Both the position numbers and the translations under genes were made by a program. 64,000 nt of DNA from CAWAVN01 sp963844315. Its GTDB lineage: Bacteria > Planctomycetota > Planctomycetia > Planctomycetales > Planctomycetaceae. How positions within the stretch are numbered: the stretch's first letter is position 1; every line of letters begins with the position of its first letter. Below are positions 48,847 to 59,789 of the stretch, one piece after another. The notes beneath the pieces are model-generated. The model saw nothing but the letters and a program-made list of their open reading frames with translations. It was not told the DNA's origin and searched no databases. Location of the stretch: positions 186,001 through 250,000 of the forward strand of contig CAWJOC010000022.1 of assembly GCA_963844315.1 (NCBI GenBank), in the 5' to 3' direction.

Positions 48847-49830
48847 ATGGCTGGCTCTTCTGTGATTCTTAGGGGCCGACTTCCGAATGTGATCGGCGTG
48901 GAAGGCGGCGGCACGAAAACCGTCGCTTGGATTGCTTCTGTGAACTCCGATGGCGCAATGACCATCCGAGGCCGGGGAACGAGTGGTCCATCGAATGTGC
49001 ATGCCGTTGGCCTCCAGACGACCTTGAATAACCTGCTCGACGCCATTTTGAAGGCCCGGATGACAGCGGGCCTCCGGCAGCAATCCTTGGATGCCGCGTG
49101 CTTTGCGATGGCGGGCGTGGACCGCGAACGCGAAGCCGAACTCTTCACCCAATGGGCGTTCACGCAAAACATCGCCCCGCGCGTGAAAGTCACCAATGAT
49201 TGCGAAGGGCTGCTCACCGCAGGTACTCAGGAAGGTTGGGGCATCGCCCTCGTCGCGGGGACGGGATCCATCACGTTTGGCCGATCCAAGGAGGGCGTCA
49301 TCACTCGCACTGGCGGTTGGGGTTACCTCATGGGGGACGAAGGCAGCGCGTATGCCGTGGCTTTGGCGGGGCTAAAAGCGGCCGTCCGGTCCGCCGATGG
49401 CCGGGATCCTCCGAACCAACTGCTGCCGGATTTTCTGAACCGCCTGGGATTGAATCAAGCCGATGATTTGTTGGAAGCCGTGTATCTCTCAAACCGCGAC
49501 CGGGCTTGGATCGCGGCATTGGCGGATGTGGTGACCAAGGCGGCGGACGCGGGCGATCCCTCGGCCACTCGTATTTTGGATTTGGCGGCGGAGGAACTCG
49601 CCCGGTTGGTCAGCACCACGGCCCGCAAAATCCAGTTGGATTCCGTCGCGGTTCCCCTCTGCTACACGGGCGGGTTGATACTCAATAGTCCGCGCCTGCA
49701 AAATCGGCTCAGGGAGGAGCTTTCCGCGCAACGCCTTCAGTTGGCGGAATACTCCGCCGTGGAAGATCCCGTGTGGGGGCCGGTGAAGCTCGCGAAGGAA
49801 CTGCTGGAGTCGGAACCCTCCACCAACTAA
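48847..49830 (+). CDS. BadF/BadG-family ATPase, probable N-acetylglucosamine kinase
   Basis: 327 residues, ASKHA ATPase fold. Phosphate-1 motif GVEGGGTKTVAWI at about residues 17-29; adenosine-side pattern VTNDCEGLLTAGTQEGWGIALVAGTGSITFG; then GGWGYLMGDEGSAYAVA and, late, CYTGGLILNS. This is the pattern of NagK/GspK-type kinases that phosphorylate free GlcNAc (for recycling of cell wall or host sugars) and of human NAGK. Substrate not certain. ATG 48847 is preceded by GGAGACGCCGAG; frame intact. The next gene follows 15 bases after its stop. Confidence 0.88.
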   Translation: MAGSSVILRGRLPNVIGVEGGGTKTVAWIASVNSDGAMTIRGRGTSGPSNVHAVGLQTTLNNLLDAILKARMTAGLRQQSLDAACFAMAGVDREREAELFTQWAFTQNIAPRVKVTNDCEGLLTAGTQEGWGIALVAGTGSITFGRSKEGVITRTGGWGYLMGDEGSAYAVALAGLKAAVRSADGRDPPNQLLPDFLNRLGLNQADDLLEAVYLSNRDRAWIAALADVVTKAADAGDPSATRILDLAAEELARLVSTTARKIQLDSVAVPLCYTGGLILNSPRLQNRLREELSAQRLQLAEYSAVEDPVWGPVKLAKELLESEPSTN

Positions 49831-49845
49831 GCAGACGTGCCCGCG

Positions 49846-50601
49846 ATGGATTCGGGAAGAGAACCAAAGCCCATGCCCGATTTGAACGACCTAACGCGCG
49901 AGGTTCACCTGTGGTTCTTGCCGACGAGCCTCTTCAGCGAGACCGAGTTGGCAAGCCATGCCGACTTGGTGTTGTCCCCAAAGGAACGGCGTCGGGCCGA
50001 GCGGTTTGCCTTTGCGAAAGATCGCCGGTCTTACATCGCGGCTCACTGGCTGATACGCAAGGCTCTGTCCCGTTGTGCTCCCGTTCCGCCCGAAGCCTGG
50101 AGGTTCACTCGGAATGCTTTGGGGAAGCCCGTAGTTGCCGAGCCGCGTGAAGGCTTGGGTCTGTTGTTCAACCTGTCTCATACGGCGGGGATGGTGACCT
50201 CGGCGGTCACCCGCTTGGGCGAAGTGGGCGTGGATGTGGAAACGGTGCGTCCCCGCGAACATCTCAAATTGGCCCATCGATATTTCGCCCCGGTGGAAAT
50301 TTCGTTGCTTGAATCGCTTTCGCCCGAAGACCAGGTCCAGGCGTTTTTTCGGCTGTGGACATTGAAAGAAGCCTACGTCAAAGCCTGTGGGCAGGGCCTG
50401 GCGATGGATTTGGCCAGTTTTGCTTACCCGGATGTGCTCCAGGAGGAAATCAAAATCGAGTTCGCGGAAAGCCGGGACGACCACCCCAGCCTTTGGAGTT
50501 TCTTCCGGCACGAACCAGACCCAGAGCACAAAATCGCCGTGGCGGTCAAGCATGGCACGGGAACATCTCCCCGTTTCAAAATCTGTCATGATATTTTTTA
50601 A
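49846..50601 (+). CDS. 4'-phosphopantetheinyl transferase (Sfp type)
   Basis: Transfers phosphopantetheine from CoA to carrier proteins of fatty acid, polyketide or peptide synthesis. 251 residues. The Sfp signatures are clear: LFNLSHTAGMV, GVDVETV (magnesium Asp/Glu pair) and RLWTLKEAYVKACGQGL. Early motif RRRAERFAFAKDRRSYIAAHWLIRKAL is also typical. No NRPS/PKS gene is in the window, so the substrate may be the housekeeping acyl carrier protein. Start: ATG 49846; an ATG at 49873 (MPDLNDLTREV) behind GGGAAGAGAA is equally likely. Ends 37 bases before uvrA. Confidence 0.92.
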   Translation: MDSGREPKPMPDLNDLTREVHLWFLPTSLFSETELASHADLVLSPKERRRAERFAFAKDRRSYIAAHWLIRKALSRCAPVPPEAWRFTRNALGKPVVAEPREGLGLLFNLSHTAGMVTSAVTRLGEVGVDVETVRPREHLKLAHRYFAPVEISLLESLSPEDQVQAFFRLWTLKEAYVKACGQGLAMDLASFAYPDVLQEEIKIEFAESRDDHPSLWSFFRHEPDPEHKIAVAVKHGTGTSPRFKICHDIF

Positions 50602-50638
50602 TTCCCAGGAATGAATTTGCACAGGGAATCTGAGGCCA

Positions 50639-53480
50639 ATGGAATTGCGCGGCGTTCGCGTGCACAATTTGCAAGGAATCGACGTCCAGATTCCCTGGGG
50701 GCAATGGATTGGGATCAGCGGCGTCAGCGGATCCGGCAAGAGCAGCCTGGCGTTTGATACGCTATTCGCCGAGGGGCAACGCCGGTATCTGGAAAGCCTG
50801 TCTCCCAAAGCCCGGCAGTATTTGGAGCAGTTACCCAAGCCCGATGCGGACCACATCGACCCGCTGCCGCCCGCCATCGCCGTGCGGCAAAACGCCCGCT
50901 CCCACTCCGCCCGCCAAACCCTGGGCACCGCTTCGGAGGTTTCGCATTATCTTCGGCTGCTCTTTGCAAAGGTGGGGCAAATCATCTGTCCGAATTGCCA
51001 AACCGTAGTGCGAAAACAGACTCCTCAAGACGTTTTCGACCGCATCCAATCATTCCCAAAAGGCCGGAAATTTCTGATCGCCATCCCGTCAGCCTATCCT
51101 CGCGGTGAGAACGACCAAAACGCATGGCGCAACCAATGGGCGAAGCTGGGATACACACGGGCGATTATCAATCACTCCACGATGAACCTCCAAAGCGATC
51201 CGCTCCCCGATCGCGAAGACGATCCGGAAGTTTTCATCGTTGTGGACCGACTGACCGTTGGAAAAAGCGCCGAAGAGCGGGTGATGGAAAGTTTGGAAAT
51301 GGGTTTCTCCATCGGGGAAGGGAACGTCGTTTTATTCTTCGACTCGCACGAACCAAGTTCCGAGACATTTTTGTTGAATGGCACGCCCTGGTCAGTGGAG
51401 CGATACAGCGACCGCTGGAATTGCGAACGTTGTGGCAGAGAATTCGCCGAGCCAGAACCAAGACTCTTGAATCCCAACAGCCCCACGGGGGCCTGTCCGA
51501 CGTGTTTGGGGAAGGGGACCGTTTCGCGGTTTTCCTTGGAGCAACTCGTTCCCGACCCACGCCTAAGGTTGGAAGAGGGAGCCATCGCCTGCTTTCAAGA
51601 ACCGGCCCTTTCCGCGCGGGAAGCCGAATGGCGAAACGCGGCCCAACTCGCCGGGGTTCCTTTCGATGTTCCCTTCAATGAATTGAATGCCGATCAGAAA
51701 CGACTCTTGGTCGAGGGGGATCCGCAATCTGAGTTCATCGGATTGCGAACGAGGATTGAGGAACTCTCGAAACAATCGGCCAAACCGACAGTGCAAGGGT
51801 TTTTGCATCGCTGGCTTTTGGAGATTCCCTGCCCCGATTGCCAAGGCCAACAATTACAGCCTAAAGCCCTCGCGATTCGCGTGAGTCAATGGAACATCGC
51901 CGAGGTTTCCGCCTTGACGGTGAAAGCGTTTCATGAATGGCTACCGAGCGTGTTTGAAGTCCTCACGCCGGATCAAAAGCAACTCATGGCCGTTGTGCTT
52001 TTGGAACTTCAATCGCGCACTGAGGCGCTCTTGGAATTGGGCCTGGACCATTTGGCTGTCAACCGTCCGCTTGCGACACTCTCCAGCGGAGAGAGCCAAA
52101 GGGTCGCATTGGCCCGGACCATCGGCCAGCCATTGGTCAACAGTTTGTACATTTTCGATGAGCCTTCCACGGGACTGCATCCTGCCGACTGCGAGCGCAG
52201 TGACTTCCATTCTGAAACGGATTCAAAAGGCGGACAATACGCTGATCGTCGTGGAGCATGAAGCGGCGTTTTTAGACAGAGCCGACCATCTTATCGATTT
52301 AGGGCCTGGCGCGGGTTCCGAAGGCGGGCGGGTCGTGTTTCAGGGCCATCCGGAGGAAATCCGGAATGCCTCCGAGTCGAAAACCGGACGATTCTTAAAT
52401 GGCTTGGAAACCGTGACCCGACCGTATCAACCGCCCAGCACCGGCAAAGCGTTTCCGCGTTTCGCTCTGCGTGGGATCAAGCGGTTTCCGTTTCGGGATT
52501 TGTTCCTTGAGATTCCCCTCAATTGCCTGTGCGTGATCACGGGCCAGAGCGGCAGCGGCAAAACGGTGCTGCTCGAGCAGATTCTCGATCCCGCATGGAA
52601 GCACGCCCTTGGTCAGCCGATTCCGCGCTCCGAACGGGAACGGTTTGACTCTTTGGACGGCGGCGATCAAATCGACGAGGTCGTGCTCTTGGATCAAACG
52701 CCGCTCACTGGCAGTTCTCGCAGCAACCCGGTGACATACCTGGGCGTCTTCGATGAGATCCGCCGGCAGTTCGCCGAGACGCCCGATGCCCAAAGGCTGG
52801 GATTTCAGTTGAAGGACTTCAGCTATAACTCCGCGACCGGCGGGCGGTGTCCCGTATGTCTGGGGCAGGGCACGATTGAAGTCGAAATGCAATTCCTGGC
52901 CGACCTGGAAATGGTCTGCCCCGAATGCCAAGGGTCCCGCTACCGCCCGGAGATTCTGGCCGCTCGCTATCGGGGACTTCACATCGGGGAAGTGCTGAAT
53001 CTTACCGTGGCCGAGGCCATCCCGTTTTTCCGCACCCAGCCCAAGATCCGCAAACGCTTAAAGGTCCTCAAAGATGTGGGACTGGAGTATTTGCCCTTGG
53101 GCCAGCCAACGGGCACGCTTTCCGGCGGGGAATCGCAACGTCTTAAACTGGCGGGGTTTTTGAACGAAACCCGGCGTTCGCAAACATTATTTCTCTTCGA
53201 TGAACCCACCAGCGGACTCCACCCGGCGGATGTGCAAACGCTACTCAATTGCTTCGACCATCTGCTCGCCGTGGGACATTCGGTGATTGTCGCCGAGCAC
53301 AATCTGCACCTGATCAACGTGGCCGATTGGGTGATCGACCTGGGATTAGGACCAGAGGGAACCGCGGCGCAAATCGTGGCCCAGGGATCCCCGGGACAAA
53401 TCGCGGCCACTCCCGATTCCCTCACCGGCCAATGGCTCTCCCAATGGAATTCGAACAAATCAGCGGGCAAAGCGTTTTAG
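50639..53480 (+). CDS. uvrA: Excinuclease ABC subunit A (UvrA), one frameshift
   Basis: DNA damage recognition ATPase of nucleotide excision repair, two ABC modules, about 946 residues. Module 1: Walker A SGVSGSGKSSLAFDTLFAEG, zinc cysteines at CPNC and CERCGREF...CPTCLGKG, signature LSSGESQRVALA, then DEPSTGLHP. Module 2: TGQSGSGKTVLLEQ, zinc finger CPVCLGQG...CPECQGSR, signature LSGGESQRLKLA, DEPTSGLHP. The frame breaks at 52199, GAGCGCAGTGAC, where dropping the A gives CERVTSILKRIQKADNTLIVVEHE. Start ATG 50639 behind GAGG. The module 2 P-loop (SGKT) and module 1 signature (LSSGE) differ slightly from E. coli UvrA, so it might be a UvrA2-type paralogue. Confidence 0.92.
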
Positions 53481-53693
53481 GAATTTCCGACGATTTTTCT
53501 GAGAAGTTCGGGGATTCGGGCGAAATCCGTTGTGGCGGCCCTTCGCTTTCCAATCCGCGCTTGATTATCTGGCCGGGGTTGGTAACTTTGTAGAAATTTG
53601 CGCTTTTGCCAAGCCACCCCACGTGCTGATTCGATCACTGTCCGCGCCCGGTTGCGGATGGGTCCCGCCTCACACAAACCGAAACATCCCACC

Positions 53694-56600
53694 GTGCCCA
53701 AACGCGACGACATCCAAAAGATTCTGATTATCGGTTCCGGTCCCATCGTGATTGGGCAGGCGTGCGAGTTCGATTACTCCGGCACGCAAGCCTGCAAAGC
53801 CCTGCGCGAGGAAGGCTATGAAGTGGTGCTGGTCAATTCCAACCCCGCCACCATCATGACCGACCCCGACACCGCCGACCGCACCTACATCGAACCCATC
53901 ACCTGGCAGTACGTTCAAAAGATCATTGAGAAAGAACGCCCCGATGCGCTCTTGCCGACATTGGGCGGCCAGACGGGTCTGAATACCGCGATGGATCTGG
54001 CCCGGCGGGGGATTTTGAATCAACTGGGCGTGGAATTGATTGGGGCGAAGGAATCCGTCATCGCCAAGGCGGAGGAACGCGAATCCTTCAAAAAAGCGAT
54101 GATCAAAATCGGCCTGGATGTCCCCAAAAGCCAGGTCGTCCACACCTTGCAAGAAGCCCGCGAAGCCCTCAAGGAGATCGGCCTGCCGATGATTATCCGC
54201 GCCAGTTACACGCTGGGCGGAAGCGGCGGGGGTATTGCGTATAACCGCGAGGAGTTTGAATCCAAAGTCCGGCACGGCCTCAAAATGTCGCCGGTCAGCG
54301 AGGTGTTGCTCGAAGAATCCATCATCGGCTGGAAAGAATACGAAATGGAGGTGATGCGCGACATCGCGGACAATGTCGTCATCATCTGCTCGATTGAAAA
54401 CTTCGATCCGATGGGCGTCCACACCGGCGATTCGATCACCGTCGCCCCGGCTCAAACGTTGACCGATAAAGAATACCAGCGCATGCGGGATGCCACGATC
54501 GCCTGCATGCGGGAAATCGGCGTGGAGACCGGCGGATCCAACGTGCAGTTCGCCATCAACCCGAAAACCGGGCGGATGGTCATCATCGAAATGAACCCCC
54601 GGGTCAGCCGATCAGCGCGCTCGCTTCCAAAGCGACCGGCTTTCCGATTGCCAAGATTGCCGCCAAGCTCGCCATTGGGTATCGGCTGGATGAAATCCCC
54701 AACGACATCACTCGAGAGACCTTGGCGTGTTTTGAGCCGACGATTGATTACGTCGTCACCAAAGTTCCCCGCTGGACGTTTGAAAAATTCCCCGAAGCCG
54801 ACCCCACGCTCACGATCCAAATGAAATCCGTGGGAGAAACGATGGCGATTGGCCGGACGTTCAAGGAGTCGCTGCAAAAGGCCCTGCGCGGCTTGGAAAT
54901 CGGCCATTTCGGCTTGGGCGGCGGAAAGAACGACCTGTGGGGCACGCCCAATCAGCCGTCCTCCGAGGAAATCCGCCGCAAGCTCGCGATCCCCAATGCC
55001 GAGCGGATTTTTTATCTGAGGTACGCGTTCAAAGCCGGGGCGACAATTGAGGATGTGCACGAACTGACCAACATCGACCCGTGGTTTTTGCATCACATCA
55101 AAGAGTTGGTCGAATTGGAAGGCCACATCAGGAATACCGAACGGCTCAAGGATGCGGATGCCGATTTGTTGCGGTTGGCCAAACAATCGGGCTATTCGGA
55201 CCGGCAGTTGGCTCCGTGGTGGAACTCGACGGAGATGGAAGTCCGCTGGAAGCGAAAAAAACTCGGCGTAGTGGCAACCTTCAAGCAGGTCGATACCTGC
55301 GCCGCCGAGTTTGAAGCCTACACGCCTTACTATTATTCCACCTACGAGCAAGAAGACGAAACGCCGAAGCGTGAAACCCCGCCGCTGCCGGAACCCGAAA
55401 CGCCCGGCGGCTTGGTGCGGATTCCCCCTGGCGGGCGAGTGGTGATTTTGGGCGGCGGACCCAACCGCATTGGGCAAGGGATCGAGTTCGACTACTGCTG
55501 CTGCCATGCGGCTTATGCGCTCAAGGAGTTGGGCATTGAAAGCATCATGGTCAACTCGAACCCGGAGACTGTTTCCACCGATTACGACACGTCGGACATT
55601 TTGTTTTTTGAGCCGCTCACCACGGAAGATGTGTTAAACATCTGCGACCGCTTAGAGCCTGATGGCGTGATTGTGCAGTTCGGCGGGCAGACGCCGCTCA
55701 ATCTGGCCCGCGCCTTGGAATCGGCGGGAGTCAGGATCATCGGGACCAGCCCCGACATGATCGACGCCGCCGAGGACCGCGAACGCTTTCAGGCGATTTT
55801 GAATCGGATTGGTCTCCACCAGCCGCCCAACGGATTGGCCAGCGAAATTGATGGGGCCAAAAGGGTGGCCAGCGCGATTGGCTACCCGGTGCTCGTGCGT
55901 CCGAGTTACGTCCTCGGCGGACGCGCGATGGAGATTTGCTACGATGAGGCATCGCTCACACGCTACATGCGGGAGGCCGTGGATGCGTCTCCCGACCGAC
56001 CCGTCTTGATCGACAAATTCCTGGAAGATGCCATCGAAGTCGATGTGGATGCCCTGTCCGACGGCGAGACCACGCTCATCGGCGGGGTGATGGAGCATAT
56101 CGAGGAAGCCGGCGTGCATTCGGGCGATTCCGCCTGTGCGCTGCCGCCGCATTCACTGCCGCCGCACGTCATCGAAGAAATCAAGCAGGCGACCTATGCG
56201 CTCGCCGAGGAGCTTCAAGTCCGCGGTTTGATGAACATCCAATTTGCGGTCAAAGTCAACGAAGGCCAGGGCGACGAGCAACACAACGGCAATCGCAAAT
56301 ACACGGTTTACATCTTGGAAGTCAATCCCCGCGCAGCCGGACCAGCCCGTTTGTTTCCAAGGCGACCAACCGGCCCTTGGCGAAAATTGCGGCGAAGATC
56401 ATGGCGGGAGTTTCACTCCGCGAGCAAGGCGTTACGGAGGAAATCTGGCCGACCCATACTTCCGTGAAGGAAAGCGTGTTTCCGTTCTCGCGGTTTTCCG
56501 GGGTGGATATTATCCTTGGTCCCGAAATGCGCTCGACAGGCGAAGTCATGGGCATTCATGAGACCTTCCCCATCGCCTTCGCCAAAAGCCAGGTGGCAGC

Positions 56601-57033
56601 AGGCACGGAACTCCCCACCGAAGGCACGGTCTTTATCAGCCTCGCCAAAGCCCACAAGCAAAAGATGATCGAACCTGCCAGGAGGCTCAAAAAGTTGGGC
56701 TATCGCATCGTGAGTACTTCCGGCACTGCGAAGGTCTTGCGCGACGCCGGGATTGAAGTCGAAACCGTGAGAAAGGTGCAAGAAGGCCGACCGAACCTAT
56801 TGGACTACATGGCCAATGGCGAGATTCAATTCATCTTCAACACGCCCAGCGGCAAAGGTTCCCGCACGGATGAGGGCCAGATTCGTTCCGCCGCGGTCGC
56901 CTACGGCGTGCCTTGCGTCACCACAATCCCCGGTTGCTTCGCGATCGTGCAAGCGTTGGAAGCAATCTCGTCGAATCCCGTCCCCACCGTCCGGTCGCTG
57001 CAAGAATGGTCGGATGCGATGGCAAAACGCTGA
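53694..57033 (+). CDS. carB: Carbamoyl-phosphate synthase large subunit (two frameshifts)
   Basis: Makes carbamoyl phosphate from bicarbonate, ammonia and two ATP, for pyrimidines and arginine. About 1112 residues: two homologous ATP-grasp halves (KILIIGSGPIVIGQACEFDYSG and VVILGGGPNRIGQGIEFDYCC), the oligomerisation domain between, and a C-terminal MGS-like allosteric domain (TVFISLAKAHKQ...GYRIVSTSGTAKVLRDAGIEVETV). Breaks at 54613 (GATCAGC for GATCCAGC) and 56334 (GCGCAGCC for GCGCCAGCC): each lost one C before AGC, at the same place of each half (NPRxSRxS). Repaired, both read SxxxSKATG/N as usual. Start: GTG 53694 gives the canonical MPKRDDIQKILIIG; no good ribosome-binding site. Confidence 0.95.
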
Positions 57034-57068
57034 TTCGCGAGTGCGAACCTGTAATTCTATCCTGCCCT

Positions 57069-57824
57069 TCAAATCGACTTAAAGGCTAAGGCCGCCAGGA
57101 TCGCGCCAATGATCGGGCCGACAATCGGCACGAAAGCGTAGGACCAATCGCTGTCGCGTTTATTTCGAATGGGCAGTATCGCATGGGCGAGGCGCGGAGC
57201 CAAATCCCGCGCGGGGTTGATCGCATATCCCGTCGTTCCGCCCAGGCTCAGCCCGATGGAAAACACCACCAGACCCACCGGCAAGGCTCCCAAAGAACCC
57301 AGGCCCACCTTGATGGACTCCGGTTTCTCCATCCCTGGAATCTTCAATTCGAAATTGGTCTCGACCGCCAAGAGCACCGCCGAGACCAGGATAAACGTTC
57401 CCACAGCTTCGCTCAGCAAATTTGCCGGAAGGGAGCGAATGGCGGGACCTGTGCAAAACGTGGCCAATTTTGCGTCGGCATCTTCGGTGACATCGTAATG
57501 GGGTTTGTAGCACAAATAGACCAGAACGGTTCCCAAGTAGGCCCCCGCCATTTGAGCGCCGATGTAGCCTGGGACTTTCTGCCAGGGGAAGTCGTTTCGT
57601 TCCGCCGCCGCCAAACCGACCGTTACGGCAGGGTTAAGGTGTGCTCCGCTAAACTCGCCGACGCAGAGCACCGCGACAAACACGGCGAAACCCCATCCGG
57701 CGGTAATCACAATCCATCCGCCTTGATGCCCCTTCGTGCGATTGAGCACCACATTGGCCACCACGCCGTTGCCTAAGAGAATCAAGATCGCCGTGCCGAC
57801 AAATTCCGCGAGATAGGGATCCAT
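57069..57824 (-). CDS. Aquaglyceroporin (MIP family, GlpF type)
   Basis: Six-helix channel of 251 residues. The two pore loops are SGAHLNPAVTVGLA and GYAINPARDLAPRLAHA. The aspartate directly after the second NPAR marks the glycerol-conducting GlpF branch and not the water-selective AqpZ branch (family knowledge). N-terminus MDPYLAEFVGTAILILLGNGVV starts at ATG 57824; frame intact. It converges with carB with only 35 bases between their stops. No glycerol kinase gene is in the window. Confidence 0.92.
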   Translation of the reverse strand: MDPYLAEFVGTAILILLGNGVVANVVLNRTKGHQGGWIVITAGWGFAVFVAVLCVGEFSGAHLNPAVTVGLAAAERNDFPWQKVPGYIGAQMAGAYLGTVLVYLCYKPHYDVTEDADAKLATFCTGPAIRSLPANLLSEAVGTFILVSAVLLAVETNFELKIPGMEKPESIKVGLGSLGALPVGLVVFSIGLSLGGTTGYAINPARDLAPRLAHAILPIRNKRDSDWSYAFVPIVGPIIGAILAALAFKSI

Positions 57825-58076
57825 AGCAGCATTTCCATTCCGCGAAGCTGTTTGGAGAATGTGATTATCAGAGCCGTCGCATTTCAGCAAGCAGGCATTC
57901 TATCAAGGCCAAAGGACCTGCCAAGACTGTCAGACGAATTTCCGGAAGAGGAAGTGGTTTGCGAGTTTTCACCCGCCGTTATATGTTGGTTGAACAAGGC
58001 CCGTTGGGTTTCATTTCCATCCATTGCCATTCCGTCGTTTCATCCTCCCCGCTCATTCCGTAAAGGAATCTTGCCC

Positions 58077-59376
58077 TTGGCTTTCAATGTGGTTGAAATC
58101 ATCAGCCGGAAACGGGATGGGCACGGAACTCGAGCCGGAGACGGTTTCCCGCCTGATCGAAGGATACACGCACGGCGATGTGCCGGATTACCAGATGGCC
58201 GCGTTTGCGATGGCGGTGTTTTTGAAGGGGATGACCACGGCGGAAACCGCCGCCCTGACCGATGCCATGCTGCATTCGGGAGAGATTCTTTCTTGGCCCA
58301 AAGGCTCCGCGATTGTCGACAAACATTCCACGGGCGGAGTCGGAGATAAGGTGTCGTTGGTGCTCGCTCCCATGCTCGCGGCTTGTGGACTCCGAGTGCC
58401 CATGATCTCCGGTCGCGGCTTGGGTCCCACGGGCGGGACGCTCGACAAGCTGGAATCCATCCCCGGCTTTCGGACCGATCTTAGCACGCGGGAACTTCAA
58501 AACATCGTGGAAGATGTGGGCTGCTGTCATCACCGGAGCCACGCGCGGAAATCGCCCCCGCCGACAAAAGACTTTACGCCTTACGCGATGTCACCGCGAC
58601 CGTGCCTTCCATCCCTTTAATTACCGCGAGCATCATGAGCAAAAAGCTCGCCGAGGGCCTGGATGCGTTAGTATTGGACGTGAAGTTCGGCTCTGGGGCG
58701 TTTATGAAATCCTGGCCCAAGCGCCGCGAGTTGGCCCAATCCCTGGAGCAAACCGGACAGCGGATGGGCGTCAAAACGCGGGCGATCTTGACGGACATGA
58801 ATCAACCCTTGGGACGAATGATCGGGAATGCCGTCGAGGTTCTGGAATCTGTCCATGCACTCCAAGGAAAAGGACCGCACGATCTGATGCAAGTGACCTT
58901 GGCTTTGGGTACGGAAATCCTTCTCAGCACAAACACGGCAAGCACGCCGGACGGAGCCAGGGCACAACTTCAAGCCACGATTGATTCGGGCCGAGCGATG
59001 CGAGATCTTCGAGCGAATGGTGCAAGCGCAAGGCGGAGAACTGTCCTGCTTGCCCACCGCCACAAAGGCCCGCGAATTGCTTTTGGAGACTGATGGGTAC
59101 GTTTCGGCGATTGATACCGAGAAACTCGGCTGGGCGGTGATTGAACTGGGCGGCGGACGGCGAAAACTCACCGATTCCATCAACCATGCCGTTGGCTTGG
59201 AGATTTTGGTCCGTATCGGCGATTCCGTGAGCCAAGGCCAGCCTTGGATTCGCGTTCTTGCGAGCGATTCCGGCAGTCGTGTTGAGTCCACGGTGGAACT
59301 TCTCAAGGCCGCGATCACAATCGCGCCAACGCCTGTTGATGCATTGCCCTTGATTCTGGATTCTCTGCCGGGGTGA
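58077..59376 (+). CDS. deoA: Thymidine/pyrimidine-nucleoside phosphorylase (four apparent frameshifts)
   Basis: Splits pyrimidine nucleosides with phosphate to base and (deoxy)ribose 1-phosphate. About 430 residues. Family hallmarks: VVEIISRKRDG at the N-terminus, DYQMAAFAMAVFLKGM, DKHSTGGVGDKVSLVLAPMLAACGLRVPMISGRGLGPTGGTLDKLESIPG (phosphate and substrate site), PLITASIMSKKLAEG, LDVKFGSGAFM, and a C-terminal biotinyl-like domain. Breaks, all insertions: 58119-58121 (extra G), 58525 (T in CTGCTGTC), 58547-58548 (extra G), about 59000 (C in GATGCGAG). Start is probably TTG 58077 behind AGGAA; an ATG at 58087 in another frame avoids the first break but loses the conserved N-terminus. Only 4 bases separate it from cdd. 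Confidence 0.88.
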
Positions 59377-59380
59377 AATC

Positions 59381-59789
59381 ATGCCGATTTCGGAAGCGGA
59401 TCGAGAAGAACTTTGCCAAACCGCCATCGACGCCATGAGCCAAGCCTACGCACCTTATTCCGGTTACTCCGTGGGAGCGGCGGTGTTGACGGAGGGTGGT
59501 CAAACCTATGCGGGCTGCAATGTCGAGAACGCGTCCTACGGCCTCGCCATGTGTGCCGAGCGGGTCGCGGTTGGGCGCGCGGTCAGCCAAGGGGAACGAA
59601 AACTCCTGGCGGTCGCGGTGGCCACTCGTGATGGCGGAAGCCCGTGCGGGGCGTGCCGGCAAGTGCTCGCGGAATTCGCGGAAGGTTCGCTGGAAGTCTT
59701 TCTGGTCAACCCGGCGGGTCAACTTCTTGCGCCGCCTGACTTTGGATGAATTGTTGCCGCACCGGTTTTCCCTCGACTCCCATCCGTGA
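59381..59789 (+). CDS. cdd: Cytidine deaminase (frameshifted near the end)
   Basis: Deaminates cytidine and deoxycytidine to uridine forms, feeding the phosphorylase next to it. Zinc and catalytic motifs are complete: GCNVENASYG, CAERVAVG (catalytic Glu with Cys) and GSPCGACRQVL. Residues YAPYSGYSVGAAVL are the usual substrate loop. Length of about 135 residues is normal. As written it stops at 59749 after APPDFG; one T fewer at 59723-59725 (AACTTCTTG) gives LLRRLTLDELLPHRFSLDSHP and a stop at 59789, the usual DELLPxxF ending. It overlaps the 3' end of the convergent oxidoreductase gene. Confidence 0.93.

Noticed and set aside
49846..50601. Phosphopantetheinyl transferase as sign of a natural-product cluster
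   Set aside because: No ketosynthase, adenylation or carrier domains occur in the window.
53598..53693. Upstream extension of carB
   Set aside because: The standard N-terminus MPKRDDIQKILIIG begins at GTG 53694; upstream residues are not protein-like.
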